Of a stretch of 64,000 bases of DNA, positions 46,024 through 55,083 are shown in pieces; position 1 is the stretch's first letter; each line of letters begins with the position of its first letter. The notes under the pieces were generated by a model. That model saw nothing but the letters and a program-made list of their open reading frames with translations. It ran no database searches and was not told where the DNA came from. The DNA lies in the NCBI GenBank assembly GCA_038561985.1, contig CP073276.1, forward strand, positions 3,038,001 to 3,102,000, read 5' to 3'. The position numbers and the translations under genes are program-made. This stretch comes from Petrimonas sulfuriphila. GTDB taxonomy: Bacteria; Bacteroidota; Bacteroidia; Bacteroidales; Dysgonomonadaceae.

Positions 46024-48285
46024 TTAATTGAGAATTTTAGCCTTGACAAAACAATCTATTAATTGTTCTTTTGTTACTCCATTCACTTTCAGGTATCTAC
46101 GGCTGTCGGCCGGGATTATTGTCTGGTTTTCTTGACTGGGGATTAAGTTAATTTCCTGTCCCAGGTTCTCGTATAGTTTTACATTATTATTGTCTATTGG
46201 TAATTCCAGTTTCTTATTTCCGGATATGTGCCAATAAACAACGTAATACTCTCCCTTTCTCTGGAATATGAAAGCCCTGATTTCTTTGCTGCCTCCTGCT
46301 ACACCGGAGATTTGCTCATAAGGCACCAACTCAAATTGATTTTGTTCATTCAGTAATAGATGATGCTCTTGTTCCGTATTTTTCAGCTCATTTTTCTGCT
46401 CTTCAGTGAGCCAATGCTTCGCTCTGACCTCCTCCCATCTTCGCACTACTTCCAGGTTGTCCGGAGTTCTTGGATGAGCTTCAAATGCTTCAAGATTAGA
46501 ATGAATGGAAATCGGGCAATCCCAGGCCGCTGCCACACTGGTAACGTATTCCAACATATCCGGTTGTGTTCCTACGGTTGTCTCACTTGGAACCCAATAA
46601 CCCAACCACCCGAAGTTGATTCGTGTAAAATCCTGTCTCATCCGGGGAGCTTCTTCTGCTGGCCATTTTTTTGTTTCTTCCTTCAATACTTCCGGCCTGA
46701 AAACATCAAAAGCATTTCCTCCACTCAACATATGCCAGCTAAAATGTGTTTTAGCAGCCCCTTCTGCAAATAAAGGCTGGGGTTTTAACCGTTTAAATAC
46801 CCTGTACTGCGCTAAAGCAACGTTGATACCGAATGGAGGATCCACCCCCTCTGAACCGTCAAAATAGAAAAATTGAAATCCGGCATCATAAATTGCCGCA
46901 ATTTTTTCAGCAATTTCATCTTGTAAGCTGGTTTTCTGGTTTATATAAACACTGGTAGCGCCGAATTCACTGACATCCAGTATACCAATGGAGTATCCCT
47001 TGGGAAGGCTGTTCACCGTAGTGTTATCGATCGCCCTTTTGCATCCCGTAAATTTATAAGGTGGTACAGTAGTAAAATTCTCATATGAAATAAGTTCCGT
47101 TCCTACCTTCAAAACCCGGCATCCCTCCGCCATGACGGATCCTTCGGGGTTTTGTTCTACATACACAGTCGTATCGTCCCTTCCCAGGTTTTCCGACAGA
47201 TTAAATGTTTTTACGAGATTTAGCCGGTAATCGGGAACGGGAGTTACGTACTGGCTCTTTCTGCCGATATGTGAATGAAGAAAATGAACACCCGGAATGA
47301 TACCTTCCGCTTTAATCTTATCCAACATTTTCTGAAGATCTTCTTTTCCATTGGGATATAACGTCTTGTCAATTTCATAACTTCCAATGATACCGTATCC
47401 TCCTCCTCCTTCAAAACTGGGGTAATAGATATTCATCAACCTGAAACCACCCATCTTGGCGTATTTGATGTGTTGATCGACATTCGTTGGATTTATGTTT
47501 GCCGTCCAATAGTATGAAGCATTGATAAAATCATTTCTACGGCTTTCTACGCCTTTGGGCAGATTAAAGTCATTCTCTATCTGAGCAATATTATCCAGCA
47601 ATTTATCGGATTCAGAAACAATTAATGCAGCCCCGGTGCCTTTAAATTTTATATCCTTAATGGCACTTGCCTTCAATATTTTATACCCGTTTCGTTTCTC
47701 AAAATCGATATAGGCGTATTCATCTGTGGCTAACACATTAATAGCAGCCTTATTATCCCAACTGACATTTAGCCATTCTCCAAAATTCTCCCGGTTACGG
47801 ATGGGTAATTGTAAAATACATACTTCAGTAGCGGGAGGAGGAGTTATTTTAAGGTACGAGGGATAAACGCCGTCCGTAATAAAATCGTAAAGGCTGAAAC
47901 CTATATAATCAGGTGTTTCCTTGACTTGAATAACCGCTTTGTACGGAATTAATTCAAATCCAACAATGAGTTTGTCTCCCTCCCGATAAATAGTATCGGC
48001 CTGGTATGTCGTTTTCTTATTGGGGTGACCCAATTTTATTTCATTGTGGTACGGCCTTTCCTGAGTCACTGAGATAATTGCCATATTTTCTCCCTGCATC
48101 AAACACTCCTCGCCGGTAGACTTCAGTTTCAAACTCTTAGCAGCGGCATTATTACCGATAACTAATTTAAATTGTTCATTTTCGATTACAACGTCATTTT
48201 CGAGGTTGCCACTTTCATTTTTTTGCACACATGACATTAAAATGATGTTAATCAATACAAATAATGGAATAATAATTTTTTTCAT
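46024..48285 (-). CDS. Glycosidase-like protein B2, lipoprotein
   Basis: A 753-residue paralogue of B1 with the same layout: beta-sandwich, barrel-like region (NPTNVDQHIKYAKMGGFRLMNIYYP, PGVHFLHSHIGRKSQYVTP, GFQFFYFDGSEGVDPPFG) and C-terminal beta domain. Unlike B1 it has a lipoprotein signal (FVLINIILMSC, Cys at residue 19), so it is membrane-anchored. An unusual insertion relative to B1 is the Gly-rich FEGGGGYGIIGSYE near residue 285. It follows gene A2 by 23 bp. Function unknown beyond glycosidase-like features. Confidence 0.65.
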   Translation of the reverse strand: MKKIIIPLFVLINIILMSCVQKNESGNLENDVVIENEQFKLVIGNNAAAKSLKLKSTGEECLMQGENMAIISVTQERPYHNEIKLGHPNKKTTYQADTIYREGDKLIVGFELIPYKAVIQVKETPDYIGFSLYDFITDGVYPSYLKITPPPATEVCILQLPIRNRENFGEWLNVSWDNKAAINVLATDEYAYIDFEKRNGYKILKASAIKDIKFKGTGAALIVSESDKLLDNIAQIENDFNLPKGVESRRNDFINASYYWTANINPTNVDQHIKYAKMGGFRLMNIYYPSFEGGGGYGIIGSYEIDKTLYPNGKEDLQKMLDKIKAEGIIPGVHFLHSHIGRKSQYVTPVPDYRLNLVKTFNLSENLGRDDTTVYVEQNPEGSVMAEGCRVLKVGTELISYENFTTVPPYKFTGCKRAIDNTTVNSLPKGYSIGILDVSEFGATSVYINQKTSLQDEIAEKIAAIYDAGFQFFYFDGSEGVDPPFGINVALAQYRVFKRLKPQPLFAEGAAKTHFSWHMLSGGNAFDVFRPEVLKEETKKWPAEEAPRMRQDFTRINFGWLGYWVPSETTVGTQPDMLEYVTSVAAAWDCPISIHSNLEAFEAHPRTPDNLEVVRRWEEVRAKHWLTEEQKNELKNTEQEHHLLLNEQNQFELVPYEQISGVAGGSKEIRAFIFQRKGEYYVVYWHISGNKKLELPIDNNNVKLYENLGQEINLIPSQENQTIIPADSRRYLKVNGVTKEQLIDCFVKAKILN
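46214..46375. repeat. 162-bp high-identity patch shared by genes B1 and B2, copy 2
   Basis: Partner of 43834-43995. The high identity stops abruptly on both sides, as expected of a conversion tract. Confidence 0.85.
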
Positions 48286-48302
48286 AACTGCATATGTTTG
48301 TT

Positions 48303-49514
48303 ATTTGTTTATTCTTCGATAACCAGCAGAGAGTATCCTTTGCTTTTAGGTACGTTGATATGGACATAATCACCTTCAAGGGTATAAGACAGCCTCACCT
48401 TTTCGGGTGCCAGGTAGATGTTCTTGAAATTTCTATCATCGTGGCGAAGGGATAGGGTTATGTTGTCAAGTTCAATGGGTTCTTCGATCATTTGCGTATT
48501 TCCCCTCATCTCGGGCAGATAAGAAAGCAAATGCACCATTCTTCTTTTGGGTTGTTCCGTGACAAAAACCCGGGAGAATGACGGTAAATTTTTTGTCTTT
48601 ACTAACGGTTTGGCAAGAAACCGGTCGAGCACGTTGGAAAAGACTGTTCTTAACTCCACGGATGCCTTATCGTAATACCCGGAGAATATACGGTGGCTGA
48701 AATGGGCCACCTGCCCGTTAATTGTAAGCGCCGGCTTCTCCGTCACCCTGTCTGGCGGATTATAATAGAAAGCATATTCCCCATCCCAATCCCGGTTATG
48801 ATATGGTTTTACAAGACGTGCCTCCGTTCTTGTTTTACCGGACGCTTCCACTTCAATGCCGTTGGAGTATAAAGAGAGCGGCATGTCCGGCAACCCTTCA
48901 TTACAATTTTCCCCTACGGTAAAATAAGCCGGATCAAACGGATTTTCTCCTAAAAATTTGATGCCCCATTCCTGTTCGAGCACAAAATGTCTCTTCTCCG
49001 GATCAAGGCCGGAGAACCCCGTTGAAATGACCGCCTTTCCTTCATTGACGTGTTTCTTCACGCGTCTTGCCGTTTCCTCGTCAAAGAGAATGTCGTCGGG
49101 AAAGATCAGCACCTTGTACTTGCTCCAGTCCGATGCCAGCGTCACCACATCGAACTGCTGCTTCAATTCGCTCAACATGCGCACCGCGCTTTTGAGTTGT
49201 CTGTCGCCCCGTATGTTTGCAATTTTCTTTGGATAGACGATGGCTATTTCAGTTATGTTCTTGGCGTTGTCGAACCAGAGTTCCATGGTCTGGAGTTCCC
49301 TGTATATTCTTTCCACCCTGTCAAGGACGGCATTCTCGAGATCCCCCCTGGGGTGAAAATGGCCTCCGATATTGGGACGCATCCCGTTGGCCAACCCGTA
49401 AAGCAACTCCGACTTGATGGCTTCCCCGGGACGTAATCCTCCAAAATCCCCCCAATCGTAAAACCGGCCCGTCATATTCAAAACCGGATAGTCGCCCAGC
49501 GTCCTTAAATAGTG
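48303..49514. repeat. 1.2-kb near-identical direct repeat, copy 2
   Basis: Partner of 41621-42832. On the N-terminal side identity ends sharply at TCCTTAAATAGTG (49502-49514), after which A1 and A2 diverge. Confidence 0.95.
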
Positions 49515-50261
49515 GGCCATCACAGGCATAAACTCGTATCCGCTATCTGATGCCGGTAAAGACACCACATCGAAATAGGTATTTATTCCCAATAACTCTT
49601 CGTAACTCGGATAATTATTGGAAATAAGTAAATCGGGGTTTATTTTCATCGCTTCCTCCGCAATATCTTTTGCTAAACGTACTGCTGAAATTTCCGCAAA
49701 ACGAGTGACCGCGCTTAAATCCGACCAATCCATATTTCTTTTCTTCATCTCTTGTACACAGACAGGACATACACAGGGATAATTGATTAAGCAATCAATC
49801 ATCAGCCCCCCAACGGGATATTGGTAAAGTACCTCTTTTACCATTTCAATCAGATGATCCCTATATCCCGAGTTGTAACACATGGTACGGACATGCGGCG
49901 TAAAACGTGGCTCACGCAACGACCTGCCATCGAAATACAAGGTTGTCCACTCCCGATGCTGCAATCCTTCCTCACTACTAATACCCGCATTAAAGTATGC
50001 TCCCAATGCAATCCCTTTTCGTTGACAAGCTTCTGACAATTTGCCGAAAAGATCGTATTTTAAGGAAGGGTGTCTTGTCCCAATTCGGGTATTGTAATAT
50101 GCAAGCCCTTGATTACAACGAGCATGAAACACGAGATAATCAACTCCACAAGCTTTGATCCTGTCAGTAAACACCTCTACATTGAAGTTTTCTCCCACAT
50201 CGGGAATAGCCTTCATCGTATGATTATCATAGAATAAACAGTATTTAGGTTTATGTTTCAT
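48309..50261 (-). CDS. Glycosidase-like protein A2, no signal peptide (paralogue of A1)
   Basis: A 650-residue paralogue of A1. The first about 250 residues differ from A1 at many positions, while the last about 400 are the same except three residues. It begins MKHKPKYCLFYDNHTMKAIPD, straight into the barrel. The upstream frame meets a TAG within a few codons, so there is no hidden signal peptide and the protein should be cytoplasmic. It is the first gene of the minus-strand cluster. It has the same CVCPVC pair (LINYPCVCPVCVQEM). Confidence 0.7.
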   Translation of the reverse strand: MKHKPKYCLFYDNHTMKAIPDVGENFNVEVFTDRIKACGVDYLVFHARCNQGLAYYNTRIGTRHPSLKYDLFGKLSEACQRKGIALGAYFNAGISSEEGLQHREWTTLYFDGRSLREPRFTPHVRTMCYNSGYRDHLIEMVKEVLYQYPVGGLMIDCLINYPCVCPVCVQEMKKRNMDWSDLSAVTRFAEISAVRLAKDIAEEAMKINPDLLISNNYPSYEELLGINTYFDVVSLPASDSGYEFMPVMAHYLRTLGDYPVLNMTGRFYDWGDFGGLRPGEAIKSELLYGLANGMRPNIGGHFHPRGDLENAVLDRVERIYRELQTMELWFDNAKNITEIAIVYPKKIANIRGDRQLKSAVRMLSELKQQFDVVTLASDWSKYKVLIFPDDILFDEETARRVKKHVNEGKAVISTGFSGLDPEKRHFVLEQEWGIKFLGENPFDPAYFTVGENCNEGLPDMPLSLYSNGIEVEASGKTRTEARLVKPYHNRDWDGEYAFYYNPPDRVTEKPALTINGQVAHFSHRIFSGYYDKASVELRTVFSNVLDRFLAKPLVKTKNLPSFSRVFVTEQPKRRMVHLLSYLPEMRGNTQMIEEPIELDNITLSLRHDDRNFKNIYLAPEKVRLSYTLEGDYVHINVPKSKGYSLLVIEE

Positions 50262-50334
50262 GCTATAAATCTAATGTGTTCAGTTATATAAGTTTTTCAA
50301 TCGTCCCTTTTAACGTTACGGATAAATTCATGAA

Positions 50335-50342
50335 CAAACATA
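50335..50342 (-). promoter_or_regulatory. Putative -7 element of the nine-gene minus-strand cluster
   Basis: On the minus strand this reads TATGTTTG, matching TAnnTTTG, about 75 bp upstream of the A2 ATG. No convincing TAnnTTTG is found in the gaps at 45903-46023, 41534-41626 or 36193-36254, which favours one long transcript. No clear -33 box is seen, so an activator is plausible. Confidence 0.45.
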
Positions 50343-50548
50343 ATACAAATTAACATTGGTTTTTTAAATTATTTTATATAATTCACGCAGTAATTATTGT
50401 AAATAGCGCAAGATATATTATTTTATACGGCTAAAATCGCAAAAAAGGGAAAACTGTTTAAAACTACATCATGGCGTGTAGTCTGCCAGGTATGACGACG
50501 TTATCAGATCTACCCTTAACATTTCTGTAGCTAAATCTTCATTATATC

Positions 50549-50593
50549 TTAATGAAAAAGTAAGCGGATCGTAACATTCATTGCGTAGTTTTG
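50549..50593 (+). promoter_or_regulatory. Pho-box-like repeats and -7 element of the metallophosphoesterase gene
   Basis: GTAAGC (50560) and GTAACA (50571) are 11 bp apart, with a weak TTAATG in phase at 50549. The -7 element TAGTTTTG (50586-50593) starts 15 bp after the last repeat starts, the same geometry as upstream of pstS. Confidence 0.65.
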
Positions 50594-50620
50594 CTGTACG
50601 AAATTTACAATTTCTACAAA

Positions 50621-52189
50621 ATGAAAAGAACCGTTTCATCCGTTTTCTTTTTTTGGGTTATCACTTCGTTTTTTTCCGTTGAGGCACAACATGCCCGAAT
50701 TGGTGTGATATCCGATCTGCATTACACGTATCCGGCACTGATTGTTGAGAAAGGCAAAGCGCTGGAAGATTATTTACGGCGCGACAGAAAACTTCTTCTC
50801 GAAAGCGACGCCTTGTTGCGGAAATCGGTTGAGAATCTGTTGTGCGAGGATGTAAACGTAGTCCTTATTCCCGGCGACCTGACCAAAGACGGAGAATTGG
50901 TTAGTCACCGTGGAGTGGTGGAACTCTTGTCTCCGCTCAGGGAAAAAGGAGTGAAGGTATTGGTGGTTCCCGGAAATCACGATATCGACAACCCCGACGC
51001 CGTAATCTTTCACGGAGGCGAAACCCGTAAGGTTAGATCGGTTACACCTGCTGAATTTAAAGATATTTACTCGGATTACGGCTATGACAGCGCTCTCAGT
51101 CTGGATGAACATTCGTTGAGTTACGTAAATGAACCTGTCGAGGGGTTAAGGATAATTTGTATCGATGCCTGTAAATATCGCGACAACACTTTTATCTCCC
51201 GGGGTGCGAAAAAAGATTCGTGTGTCACTCACGGTACCGTAAAACCGGAAACCATGAACTGGATAAAAAATGAAGTCCGGCTTGCTAAGTTATTGGGAAA
51301 ACAAGTGATTGCCATGATGCATCACGGAGTAGTGGAACATTTCGACCATCAGTCTTTTTTTGCTAGCCCTTACCTCGTCGATAATTTCGAATGGGTTCAG
51401 CAATCATTCATGGAAGCCGGCCTGAATGTTGTGTTTACCGGACACTTTCATGCATCGGATATTGCCCGAATCGAAGATGAAAAAAGCAATTATCTTTACG
51501 ATATTGAGACAGGCTCCGTTGTGACTTATCCGTGTCCTTACCGGGTGATTGATCTTTCGAATAACCATCTGGACATACAAACAAAATTAACGGATAGTAT
51601 AGATTTTCCTATTCCTTCGGGTATGAATTTCCAGGCTTATGCGAAAAAGATGGTTGATGTAGGCTTTAATGAGATGATATCGGCTCTTATCAGTGAATAT
51701 CATTCATCCTTGCCTGTATATTTACCCCGATGGCTTAAGGGGATAATCCGCATTCCCGATGCGGAGAAGTTTACGGATATGGTATTGTCCAACTTGTCTC
51801 CCTCGGCTGTGGAAATGCTTGTTGCGCATTACGGAGGAAACGAAAACAATATAGAGAATGCGCACCGGCATAAAGAGGAGTTGTTATTAGCCATTGACAG
51901 TTTTGTGCGTGACTTGTGTAAAGCATCTGCTGGAATCTTGTCGGGGATTATAGAGAAACTTGTTGTACGCAGCAAGACGATTAAAAAGACCAAACAGGCC
52001 GTCTCAAGCATTTGGGAAAACACTTTTCTTACGGGAAAGGGAGTCGTAAAGGGAAGGCTGATGGATAACTCTATAAACGACTTGAATTATTTTCTAACAC
52101 TCAATACTAATGAAAATATAAACAACGGAAACTTTTACGCTAATGAAAATGTCAACGATGAGGTAGAAGTGAAGTTGTTTTCCGAATAA
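50621..52189 (+). CDS. Secreted metallophosphoesterase (calcineurin-like)
   Basis: A 522-residue protein with signal peptide (SVFFFWVITSFFSVEAQ). All metallophosphoesterase motifs are present: DLHY near residue 27, GDLTKDGE near 88, GNHDID near 118, MMHHG near 230 and GHFHASD near 275. The C-terminal 200 residues are an extra helical region of unknown role. The start at 50621 (MKRTVSS) gives the signal peptide; an in-frame ATG ten codons earlier would sit inside the promoter. Pho-box-like repeats upstream suggest phosphate scavenging from organic esters when phosphate is short. Confidence 0.88.
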   Translation: MKRTVSSVFFFWVITSFFSVEAQHARIGVISDLHYTYPALIVEKGKALEDYLRRDRKLLLESDALLRKSVENLLCEDVNVVLIPGDLTKDGELVSHRGVVELLSPLREKGVKVLVVPGNHDIDNPDAVIFHGGETRKVRSVTPAEFKDIYSDYGYDSALSLDEHSLSYVNEPVEGLRIICIDACKYRDNTFISRGAKKDSCVTHGTVKPETMNWIKNEVRLAKLLGKQVIAMMHHGVVEHFDHQSFFASPYLVDNFEWVQQSFMEAGLNVVFTGHFHASDIARIEDEKSNYLYDIETGSVVTYPCPYRVIDLSNNHLDIQTKLTDSIDFPIPSGMNFQAYAKKMVDVGFNEMISALISEYHSSLPVYLPRWLKGIIRIPDAEKFTDMVLSNLSPSAVEMLVAHYGGNENNIENAHRHKEELLLAIDSFVRDLCKASAGILSGIIEKLVVRSKTIKKTKQAVSSIWENTFLTGKGVVKGRLMDNSINDLNYFLTLNTNENINNGNFYANENVNDEVEVKLFSE

Positions 52190-52236
52190 TATTTTTCATT
52201 CTCTCTATTTTAAGCGGCTCTACTCACCGCTCTACG

Positions 52237-52314
52237 CAGCCGGCAAGTGATTGTAGGCTGTTTTTTATGAGCAGAGTTAACTAAAAGGCACGCCAATCAC
52301 TTGGAATGCCTTTT
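52237..52314. terminator. Convergent terminator region between the phosphoesterase and nrdG
   Basis: CAGCC (52237-52241) pairs with GGCTG (52256-52260), followed by TTTTTT, terminating the plus-strand gene. AAAAGGCA (52283-52290) pairs with TGCCTTTT (52307-52314). CAAGTGATTG (52244-52253) is a perfect complement of CAATCACTTG (52294-52303), so an alternative longer fold exists. Confidence 0.75.
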
Positions 52315-52345
52315 CAAAATAATAAATAAAAAGTAGAGAGTTTTT

Positions 52346-52807
52346 TTATTTCTGCATTTTCACCGTAATATCTTTAAAACTGCAGTTGGTAAACATATAT
52401 AAGCGCTGATTGGTAGTTTTTTTGTTTAATCCTCCCAATGCTTCTATATAGGGCCCTGTTTTTACAAAATCAAAACAGCCGGTGGCCATAGGATGCAGGT
52501 TACTGTTTCCCGAATACCATGCTGTTTTGAGCCATTTTCCCCAATTTATCCGGATATGGTTTGCCAGCCGGCATACCTCTTCGGCATGAGCATCGCCCCC
52601 CATAAAACAAATGCAGGTGATTGAATGCTCATAGAGCTGCAGCAGTCTCGAAAGGGCTCCTTCGTTCAGTTCTTCCCCTATGTCTTGCTGCAGGTGGGGA
52701 CTGTGGCACCCTTTGCAGCGGTGCGGGCAACCCGACAGGTTGACGGCTAACGTCACCTCGTCGGGAATCTCTTGAAAAACAATATCATAGTCTGTGTATT
52801 TAAGCAT
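52346..52807 (-). CDS. nrdG: Anaerobic ribonucleotide reductase activating protein
   Basis: A 153-residue radical SAM enzyme. The iron-sulfur motif is SGCPHRCKGCHS (CxxxCxxC) near residue 26, followed by CFMGGDAHAEEV. It generates the glycyl radical on NrdD using S-adenosylmethionine. It lies 100 bp after nrdD on the same strand and should share its riboswitch-controlled transcript. Confidence 0.94.
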   Translation of the reverse strand: MLKYTDYDIVFQEIPDEVTLAVNLSGCPHRCKGCHSPHLQQDIGEELNEGALSRLLQLYEHSITCICFMGGDAHAEEVCRLANHIRINWGKWLKTAWYSGNSNLHPMATGCFDFVKTGPYIEALGGLNKKTTNQRLYMFTNCSFKDITVKMQK

Positions 52808-52907
52808 AAAAATTATCTTATGGTTGAAATGTCCGCTTTTCTGTAATACCTTTCTGGCATCTCATTCTCAAACATAGCTTTGGTATGCTTGCGACTAATG
52901 TATAACC

Positions 52908-55037
52908 TTAATAAATAATAGGTTCCTCTTTAGGCTTCTCTGTTGCGTCCGGCTTTCCGTAATGTCTTCTTTCCGCTTCCGCTTGCCGGGCAGCCGAGAA
53001 ATTGCTCACCCTCTTCATGTAGCCGATAATGCGTGTGAGGTAGTCCACATTCAGGGATCTGCATCCGGGGCATTCCTTCAGAAAGCGCTTGTCGATGACG
53101 CCACAATCGTTGCATACGGTATTTGGAATGTTGAAGGTGAAATAGTTGCAGCCTTCGTGGGCTGCTATACGTAATAACTGCCGGTATTGTGCTTTTGTGA
53201 GGTGTTCTTCCAGGTTCAGGTGAAGCGCTGATCCGCCTGTCAGGTGTTCAATATAATCCCGTCCGTGCAGGCGGAATTTATCGATCACGTTAAGCGACGG
53301 GTCTTCCACCCGGTAAAAATAGCTATTGTAGCAGTCACGTGGCACAAAATAACCGTCCTCCCTGTCCCATTTGGCATGTTTGACGCCCACGTTTTCCGCG
53401 GGAATCATCTCACAATTGAACATCAATTTTCTCGACCGGTATTTTTTGTTGTACTGTTCAATGATCTCGAGCACCTCCTGTACGAAGGCCTTATATTTAG
53501 GATTGTGGTTGATGGTTATTCCTAGCGATTCAGCCGCTTCCACTAACCCGTTTACACCGATAGTAAGGTATTGGCGGCTGAGATTGATATATCCCGCGTC
53601 GAACAGTGGCAGCATCCCTTTTTGTTGAAACATTTTCAGATTCTCGTTGTAGGCGATCTGTACCTTGTGCGCCAGATCCACCACCTCTTCAAGGAAAATG
53701 CTGTAGGGTTGTCCCGTACGTTTTGCGAACTGAACGCAGCGGTTCAGGTTGATGGTGAGCACGCTTTTCGATCCGGTGGACACTCCGCCGGCCCCCAATG
53801 TATAACTGAACCCGTTGTCCTGAATCTTGTTGCGCAGGCGACAGCAGCTCGATAATGAGTCGGCATTGTCGCTCATATAGGTAAAGAAAGAGTGTCCTTC
53901 GGCATACATTTCGGCGGTAAAATCGGCATATTCTGTATCGATCACATCCTCTTCCCGCGAGAGCAATGCCATCGTTTCCACCGGAAAGGTAAGCACGGTT
54001 TTGGTGCGTTCCTTGTTAAACCATTTCATAAATCGTTTCTGTAACCAGTTGAGCGATTCCCATACGGGGCGTGATCCGTCGGGAAAAAGGAATTCCCCGA
54101 ACAGGCTTTCGAAGTAGTGTCTGTCATAGTAGGAAATATTCCAGAAAACCGCCTGGAAATTACGTGCTCCCGTAGGCTGGTTGATGGAATAAACGATCTG
54201 TTCGAAGCAGTCGGTAATCATTTTGTCTATTGTTCGTTGCCTCCTTGACAGGTCCACCACGTCCCCGGAACGCCCGAAATAGTCGTCGCCGTACTCTTTT
54301 CGGATAAAATAGTCCAGGTACATCAGGAACTCGGGCGTGGCGCAGGCGCCGCTGAGCATGCTCGACACGATGAACACCATATTGATGAACCCACCGCAGA
54401 ACGATTTCAGGTTGGTCGGGGGCATGGAGTTGCCGCCGATGGGAAGGGTGCCGTTCAGCAACCACGGGTACATCGTGATGCTGGCACAGTAGTTGGCCAG
54501 GCTGGTCTCATCGTTTTTATAGATAAAATGCTCGTTCAGCATACCGATGTATTTGTCGGCCAGTTCTTTCCCATACATCTCCTTTATCCGGTCGGTGATC
54601 ATCTTTCGGTTCAGGTCGATGAAGTTCTTTTTGGGTAATTCCCCGATGAGGGTGGCAATGTTTTTCTTCTCTACGTTGGCATTGGCATCGAACTTGCTTC
54701 CCGTTGCTGCGTTCTGTGCGTTGCAATAGTTCATCAGGAAGTTCATCTTGCTCTGGATTTCACGTGTTTCGGTATGTTTCTGCCGGTAGAGCATGTATGC
54801 TTTTGCAACGGCGAAGTATTTTTCCCTCATCAGCGCCGTTTCTACCTGGTTCTGAATTTCTTCCACAGTCATGCCGTCAGAAATGTGGAGGTGGGAGAGG
54901 AGCGTGATAAAGTCCTCTTCGGTGGCGAAAGATCCTACTGCCAGAAATGCTTTTGCAACGGCATTTCTGATTTTCTCGATGGAGAAGGGAACCTTTTTCC
55001 CGTCTCGTTTTACAATAAAAATTTCTTTGTTGCCCAT
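52908..55037 (-). CDS. nrdD: Anaerobic ribonucleoside-triphosphate reductase (class III)
   Basis: A 709-residue enzyme that makes dNTPs without oxygen. An N-terminal ATP-cone (VKRDGKKVPFSIEKIRNAVAKAF) gives allosteric control. The C-terminal zinc site is CNDCGVIDKRFLKECPGC, and the glycyl-radical loop is RIIGYMKR with the radical Gly at residue 672. It works with NrdG encoded downstream. The long leader contains a cobalamin riboswitch, implying that this B12-independent enzyme is shut off when B12 is available. Confidence 0.96.
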   Translation of the reverse strand: MGNKEIFIVKRDGKKVPFSIEKIRNAVAKAFLAVGSFATEEDFITLLSHLHISDGMTVEEIQNQVETALMREKYFAVAKAYMLYRQKHTETREIQSKMNFLMNYCNAQNAATGSKFDANANVEKKNIATLIGELPKKNFIDLNRKMITDRIKEMYGKELADKYIGMLNEHFIYKNDETSLANYCASITMYPWLLNGTLPIGGNSMPPTNLKSFCGGFINMVFIVSSMLSGACATPEFLMYLDYFIRKEYGDDYFGRSGDVVDLSRRQRTIDKMITDCFEQIVYSINQPTGARNFQAVFWNISYYDRHYFESLFGEFLFPDGSRPVWESLNWLQKRFMKWFNKERTKTVLTFPVETMALLSREEDVIDTEYADFTAEMYAEGHSFFTYMSDNADSLSSCCRLRNKIQDNGFSYTLGAGGVSTGSKSVLTINLNRCVQFAKRTGQPYSIFLEEVVDLAHKVQIAYNENLKMFQQKGMLPLFDAGYINLSRQYLTIGVNGLVEAAESLGITINHNPKYKAFVQEVLEIIEQYNKKYRSRKLMFNCEMIPAENVGVKHAKWDREDGYFVPRDCYNSYFYRVEDPSLNVIDKFRLHGRDYIEHLTGGSALHLNLEEHLTKAQYRQLLRIAAHEGCNYFTFNIPNTVCNDCGVIDKRFLKECPGCRSLNVDYLTRIIGYMKRVSNFSAARQAEAERRHYGKPDATEKPKEEPIIY

Positions 55038-55083
55038 ATTTAGACATTTAGATAATTGGATAAATAGCCCTTGAAACCTGCAA

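Noticed and set aside
41621-49514. The 1.2-kb repeats as an insertion sequence or transposon
   Set aside because: The repeated DNA is the coding 3' half of two paralogous genes, without terminal inverted repeats or transposase.
34984-50261. A classical polysaccharide utilisation locus
   Set aside because: No SusC/TonB-dependent receptor, SusD, hybrid two-component system or ECF sigma/anti-sigma pair is present.
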